From contig CM057228.1 of the NCBI GenBank assembly GCA_029891385.1, positions 79,720,964-79,784,963 of the forward strand: a stretch of DNA of 64,000 bases, read 5' to 3'. Under the pieces are notes generated by a model, which did no database searches, was not told the origin of the DNA, and worked only from the letters and a program-made list of their open reading frames with translations. A program made the position numbers and the translations under genes. This document shows positions 58,706 to 64,000 of this stretch, piece by piece; the first letter of the stretch is position 1; every line of letters begins with the position of its first letter. The DNA comes from Erythroxylum novogranatense (lineage: Eukaryota; Streptophyta; Magnoliopsida; Malpighiales; Erythroxylaceae).

Positions 58706-60258
58706 TGTTAGACCCCGTTCCCATTTTCTTTATTAAATAGGTTGTTTAAATTATTGGTAAGTTCATTATCTTTTGGCTAGTATTAATTGAAGTAATTAGG
58801 GTTTTATTAGATTTCCAATTGGTTAGAATAATTTGGGATTTTTTAGAGCAATAATTAGTAATTGAAGAAATTGAGAGTTAGAATTTATAGCAATAATATT
58901 AAATTTCAGAATTTAGTTAAATTAGAATTTTAATTTTGTATTATATTTTCAAAGAATAAGAATTATTAAATTAGGTCATGTTAGGAATAAATTAGAATTT
59001 GTTTAAATGGTTATAAGGCTTTAGCTTTATTAATTAAGTGGGCTAGGGTTTGTATGGAAGATTAAATGAAAAGGAATGGAGCCTATGGGCTTTTAAGTGG
59101 AGCCCACAAAAGTTAAGTTTGAAATGGAAGGAGGAAAATGAAAATTTGGGAAAGGTTATAAGGAGGGAAAAGACTTGGGCTTGAAGAATTGGGCTTAAGA
59201 GTTAGGTTAAAGAGTTAGGTTAAGGAATTAGGTTTAAGTTAAAAGAAGAATTAGGGTTAAAGAAGAGGAAACGAAAATGCAAGGGAGGAATAGGTGAGAT
59301 GATGTCGTTTTTGCATAGGAAGTAAGTTAGAAAGAAGAAAATCTTAGGTCTTTTAACAAACCATCCTAAAGTTAGCAAAGAGAGGAGAGTTGGTGAAATT
59401 TTCAAAATTTCAAAGGAGAAAGAAGAGAGGAGATTCGCCATCCAAGAAGAAGAAGAAGAAGAAGGTGTTTCAAGCTTGAGCAAGGTAGCTTCACGTGGTT
59501 TATGTAAGAAAAAGAGGAAGGGAAGGAGTTATTTCATCTTTAGAAGAAGAAGAAGTCGTGGGTTTCAACCTAGGTAAGAAGATTTCGAATTTTTGGCTAT
59601 CTATCTAGGGTTTCCTCTTTCTTATTTAAAATATATGGTTAGAAGTTGAAGAAGAAGGTAAGAAGAGGAAGAAGAAACAAAAATCAGATTAGGTTTGGTT
59701 AGGGTTTCGAAATTATAGATTGGTTTGTTTGAGTTTTATCTTCTTTCATGTTTAAATGGATGATTGGATGAGGTTTTAGTGAAAGATTGAGAAAGGAAAG
59801 AGTTTTGTGTAGGTTTCTATATAAAATAGAAGGGGATGTCGTGATGGTCAAGTGGATTTCGAAATTTTAAGGGTTCTGATGTTAGTTTGGTTAATAATGG
59901 TGGTTTGAAAGGTATTGATGAAAGAAAAATGAAAGAAGCAAAATTAAGAAAGCTTTGTTAAAATTCCAGCATGTTTTCATGGCTTAGGATTGAGAAATTT
60001 TGAACTTTTAGAGTAGTTTTGATGGGGGTTTCATGTTGGTATAGCCTAGGAGAATTATAGGAAGGTTTAGGTGAGGTTATATTGGTTTAGATTTAAGTTT
60101 TTACAGTTGGAGAAAATTTCAGCAGTGATGTTTCTCTTGGAACTTAGAATTTTTGTGTTTAATGTATTCAATGAAGGTGAATGGAGATAATGTAATCTAT
60201 CCTAGAGCTAAAGGAAGGAAGATGAGTTATGAAAGTACGGAATTATCAAAAAAAAAAA
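58706..60258 (+). repeat. Inverted arm 1 of element E LTR
   Basis: Reverse complement of 61631-63187. It includes the LTR start, a purine-rich tract with GAA repeats (59446-59470) and a CCTAGGTAAGAAG donor-like site (59574). It ends at an A-run (60248-60258). Confidence 0.9.
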
Positions 60259-61630
60259 AAGGACAGCACCTCCCCTAAAAATGCACTAGCCAACTCTTCA
60301 GTTTCCAACCAAACTCCATACCTACACAAAATCACTTCTATCTTCCAATTCACAAACATATTCAACAATCAAACCACCCCAACTCCAATTGGCAACAACG
60401 CAAGCCTAGGTATCTAGCATTTCATCAATTCAATTTCTTAATGACATACCAATCCATCTTTACTTTTACAATCTCAAACATGAAATCTCATAATCATACA
60501 TAACCATACATTCTTAAACATATACAATGAAACTTTAAAACCTTTAAACTTTATATGAAATGGACAATTACAATGCTTTCACGAGCATTTTTGCGCGGAT
60601 ATACCCAAAAGCCAAAGAACGGTTACAAAAGCCCAAAATGCTAGTTAAAGCATTGGTTTCAAAAGTAAGACTTAAAAAAAAAACAAAAGCATCGGAGTAA
60701 TTCTTCATTCCCCATGCGACGACCGGTTTCGCTTCTAAACCTGTGGAGGAAGGAAGGGGTGAGCTCGACATCTCCGTGGGTAACAAAGTTAATAAACAAG
60801 TATAAGCTAAAACATGCATCGATAATTATAATTTCAAGTCAATAATCATCAATTTCATTTTTTTACAAATAAGACATTTACAAAATCACCAAATATCAGA
60901 TAACATCACAAAAGCATATCACAGATGGTCTGAGTGATCCTAACAGGACGTACTACACATGTTCGACAAAGCGATCATGTGTAGTGAAACAGGGGAGTCC
61001 GATTGGATCTCCTATGCCACTAGCGAACAAAGTAAGCGAAGCCTATGACAAGTGCGCACTTGCTAACAGAGGGGATCACTACAAACCCAATAAATCATAC
61101 ATGTTCACATTTGGCATTCTTCCTACATCTCATATTCACATTTTGTTCACTTTCAATCAAGTTTCCACAATTTTGCCATACATGCAATCATTCACAAGGA
61201 TTTGCCACAATTGGCCATTTCAATTCGGTACGTTATCATGTAACAAAAATTTTACAAACCTTGACACATATATATACATCAAAAGGCACATAAAACATGT
61301 TCAAACTATCACAACCACTATTTCATTCAAAAGTTGAAAGTCATAGGAAACTACTCAAGAGTCATTTAAGTAGCTTATTACTTAATTATTAACAAGTTAC
61401 CCACCTTGACTTCGTTGGTTCGGAATTTGGTTCACTTGCCCCAATGGATTATTTTGACCCTCTTCACTTTCCAAACGCCGAAATGACCTTAAATCAAGCA
61501 TAATAAGGCTAATTAATAAAAAGTAAGGTGCTGGAATTTTAAAAGAAACATAAACCTTGACTTTCATCTAACCTAACTCTCCCTACACCTTTCCTCACCA
61601 TTACCACTTACACCTCTCTCACTTGATCAG
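60259..61630 (-). repeat. Central part of element E LTR
   Basis: 1.37 kb between the arms. It matches the layout of LTRs C and H: RC of AGCTCACCCCTTCCTTCC with CACAG acceptor (60741), conserved block (about 60945-61080), donor-like CAAGGTGGGTAACTT (61404). No coding sequence. Confidence 0.7.
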
Positions 61631-63187
61631 TTTTTTTTTGATAATTCGTACTTTCATAACCCATCTTCCTTCCTTTAGCTCTAGGATAGATTACATTATC
61701 TCCATTCACCTTCATTGAATACATTAAACACAAAATTCTAAGTTCCAAGAGAAAGATCACTGCTGAAATTTTCTCCAACTGTAAAAACTTAAATCTAAAC
61801 CAATATAACCTCACCTAAACCTTCCTATAATTCTCCTAGGCTATACCAACATGAAACCCCCATCAAAACTACTCTAAAAGTTCAAAATTTCTCAATCCTA
61901 AGCCATGAACACATGCTGGAATTTTAACAAAGCTTTCTTAATTTTGCTTCTTTCATTTTTCTTTCACCAATACCTTTCAAACCACCATTATTAACCAAAC
62001 TAACATCAGAACCCTTAAAATTTCGAAATCCACTTGACCATCACGACATCCCCTTCTATTTTCTATAGAAACCTACACAAAACTCTTTCCTTTCTCAATC
62101 TTTCACTAAAACCTCATCCAATCATCCATTTAAACATGAAAGAAGATAAAACTCAAACAAACCAATCTATAATTTCGAAACCCTAACCAAACCTAATCTG
62201 ATTTTTGTTTCTTCTTCCTCTTCTTACCTTCTTCTTCTACTTCTAACCATATATTTTAAATAAGAAAGAGGAAACCCTAAATAGATAGCCAAAAATTCGA
62301 AATCTTCTTACCTAGGTTGAAACCCACAACTTCTTCTTCTTCTAAAGATGAAATAACTCCTTCCCTTCCTCTTTTTCTTACATAAACCACGTGAATCTAC
62401 CTTGCTCAAGCTTGAAACACCTTCTTCTTCTTCTTCTTCTTGGATGGCCGAATCTCCTCTCTTCTTTCTCCTTTGAAATTTTCGAAAATTTCACCAACTC
62501 TCCTCTCTTTGCTAACTTTCGGATGGCTTGTTAAAAGACCTAAGATTTTTCTTCTTTCTAACTTACTTCCTATGCAAAAACGACATCATCTCACCTATTC
62601 CTCCCTTGCATTTTCGTTTCCTCTTCTTTTAACCCTAATTCTTCTTTTAACTTAAACCTAATTCCTTAACCTAACTCTTTAACCTAACTCTTAAGCCCAA
62701 TTCTTCAAGCCCAAGTCTTTTCCCTCCTTATAACCTTTCCCAAATTTTCATTTTCCCTCCTTCCATTTCAAACTTAACTTTTGTGGGCTCCCACTTAAAA
62801 GCCCATAGGCTCCATTCCTTTTTCATTTAATCTTCCATACAAACCCTAGCCCACTTAATTAATAAAGCTAAAGCCTTATAACCATTTAAACAAATTCTAA
62901 TTTATTCCTAACATGACCTAATTTAATAATTCTTATTCTTTGAAAATATAATACAAAAATTAAAATTCTAATTTAACTAAATTCCTGAAATTTAATATTA
63001 TTGCTATAAATTCTAACTCTCAATTTCTTCAATTACTAATTATTGCTCTAAAAAATCCCAAATTATTCTAAAAATCGGAAATCTAATAAAACCCTAATTA
63101 CTTCAATTAATACTAGCCAAAAGATAATGAACTTACCAGTAATTTAAACAACCTATTTAATAAAGAAAAAGGGAACGGGGTCTAACA
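61631..63187 (-). repeat. Inverted arm 2 of element E LTR
   Basis: Mirror of arm 1, starting at a T-run (61631-61639). Differences are sparse single bases and short indels (for example near 63070 against 58823). It joins the PPT of E at 63188, so this arm is in the normal LTR position. Confidence 0.9.
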
Positions 63188-64000
63188 TTTCTTCCCCCTT
63201 TAAAAGAATTTCGTCCTCGAAATTCTTACCTGAATCACGGAAGAGCCGAGGATACTTCTTTTTCATAGCTTCCAATGGTTCCCATGTGGCCTCTTCCACC
63301 GAATGGTTCCTCCATAACAGTTTTACTAAATGCACTGTTTTATTTCTGAGAACCTTTTCTTTTGTATCCAAAATCTGAACTGGAAGCTCTTCATAACTCA
63401 AATCCTCACTCAATTGAACTTCATCAGCCTGAATAACATGAGACGGATCTGATCGGTATCTCCTCAACATTGAGACATGAAAAACATCATGAATCTGAGA
63501 TAACTCTGGAGGCAAGGCTAACTTATTTGCCAAAGGACCAATCCTCTCCAGAATCTCATACAGCCCCACATATCTCGGACTCAGCTTACCCTTCTTTCCA
63601 AATCTCAGAATTCCTTTCCAAGGAGAAGTCTTCAGAAACACTTTCTCTCCAACCTCATACTCCATCTCCTTTCGATGAGAATCTTCATAACTTTTCATTC
63701 GATCCTGATCTGCTTTTAATCTCTGCTTAATCACATTGACTTTATCTATCACATCCGAATCAACTCGACCCAAAGCTTCTGCTCCCTCTTCATCCCAACA
63801 CATCGGAGTCCGACATCTCCTCCCATACAGAGCCTCATAAGGAGCCATCTGAATGCTCGAATGATACGAATTGTTGTAAGCAAATTCGATCAATGGCAAG
63901 TGTTCGTCCCAAGCTCCGCGAAAATCCATCACACAAGCCCTGAGCATTCCCTCAAGAGTCCGAATGGTTCTCTCAGACTGACCATCTGTCTGAGGATGGA
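63153..64000 (-). CDS. Element E integrase C-terminus and chromodomain (partial, open at window edge)
   Basis: An open frame enters from the right edge. It covers the integrase segment with [11 protein letters not shown] (catalytic Glu), [45 protein letters not shown] and FHVSMLRRYRSDPSH, then a chromodomain (LVKLLWRNHSVEEATWEPLE) and KYPRLF. No stop or shift is visible, unlike in C. The frame continues NFEDEILLKGEE through the PPT and ends at TAG 63153, 11-12 codons inside the LTR. Whether the whole element is intact cannot be judged here. Confidence 0.88.
   Translation of the reverse strand, partial: HPQTDGQSERTIRTLEGMLRACVMDFRGAWDEHLPLIEFAYNNSYHSSIQMAPYEALYGRRCRTPMCWDEEGAEALGRVDSDVIDKVNVIKQRLKADQDRMKSYEDSHRKEMEYEVGEKVFLKTSPWKGILRFGKKGKLSPRYVGLYEILERIGPLANKLALPPELSQIHDVFHVSMLRRYRSDPSHVIQADEVQLSEDLSYEELPVQILDTKEKVLRNKTVHLVKLLWRNHSVEEATWEPLEAMKKKYPRLFRDSGKNFEDEILLKGEEMLDPVPFFFIK
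63188..63203 (-). other. Element E polypurine tract
   Basis: Minus strand TTTAAAGGGGGAAGAAA directly before the LTR start, preceded by GAGGACGAAATTC. Confidence 0.88.

Larger units (their letters stand above)
58706..63187 (-). repeat. Element E 3' LTR (4.48 kb) with long inverted arms
   Basis: Starts TGTTAGACCCCGTTCCC and ends GGGAACGGGGTCTAACA on the same strand. The first 1.55 kb and the last 1.55 kb are reverse complements with few differences. The centre (60259-61630) holds the exon-2/intron-2 part of a normal minus-oriented LTR (GTGGGTAACTT donor at 61404, CTCCACAG acceptor at 60741). The part after the acceptor, where C and H have units and cassette, is replaced by the inverted copy. 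An alternative is a separate LTR fragment inserted head to head. Confidence 0.7.
58706..64000 (-). mobile_element. Element E: chromodomain Ty3/Gypsy retrotransposon, 3' end only
   Basis: Minus-strand element inserted in D's gag (possible target site TTGAC, 58701-58705). On the plus strand: LTR (58706-63187), PPT, then the end of pol. The rest lies beyond the window. The proteins are close to C. The LTR is exceptional in having 1.55-kb inverted arms. Confidence 0.85.

Noticed and set aside
1..64000. Host tRNA, rRNA or single-copy protein genes
   Set aside because: TGGTATCAGAGC hits are retrotransposon primer sites, not tRNA genes, and no host gene domain was recognised anywhere.

Overview
This window looks like a piece of a plant nuclear genome, most likely a eudicot and most likely repeat-rich heterochromatin. 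The DNA is AT-rich and no host protein-coding gene, tRNA or rRNA could be supported. Everything recognisable is a transposable element or an endogenous viral relic: several LTR retrotransposons with plant initiator-Met primer sites, two chromodomain-type Ty3/Gypsy polyproteins (Tekay/Del-like), a plant L1-type LINE, CACTA-like termini, a MITE-like inverted repeat and a decayed Caulimoviridae polymerase.

Layout. 1-12.1 kb is an imperfect direct duplication (1-4142 and about 7938-12080, period about 7.94 kb). Both copies carry the caulimovirid RT/RNase H relic on the minus strand, a MITE-like element and a CACTA-like end. Copy 1 runs into a 5'-truncated LINE (4143-6145); 6.1-7.9 kb holds nothing recognisable. 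12.3-13.4 kb is unclassified.

13.4-55.3 kb is one nest up to five levels deep, ordered by target-site duplications (TSDs). Element A (plus strand, non-autonomous) begins at 13375. Its 3' LTR is split by element G (minus strand, 18588-54930, TSD CAATG). G's internal region contains element B (plus, same family as A, 5' end deleted). B's 3' LTR is split by element F (plus, 23727-35756, TSD GCTTG, same family as G). F contains a solo LTR H (26752-29928, TSD ATTTA). G's 5' LTR is split by element C (minus, 43100-53525, TSD ATTGT), a nearly full-length chromovirus with a decayed gag-pol. Element D (plus, 55267 onward, decayed gag) follows, apparently inserted in the rest of A's 3' LTR. D's gag is cut by element E (minus, 58706 to beyond the window), whose integrase/chromodomain end is open to the window edge.

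The LTRs are unusually elaborate. Otherwise divergent LTRs share (1) a candidate two-intron leader with a purine-rich first exon, an exon 2 of roughly 60-90 bp and a second intron of 612-678 bp in six of seven LTRs checked; (2) a conserved block inside that second intron; and (3) a module of diverged units spaced 181-182 bp next to a family-specific low-complexity or GC-rich cassette. The LTR of E has 1.55-kb inverted arms. Paired copies differ repeatedly at CAG/CTG sites, which may reflect CHG methylation acting either through evolution or through base-calling, so single-base frameshifts should be read with caution.
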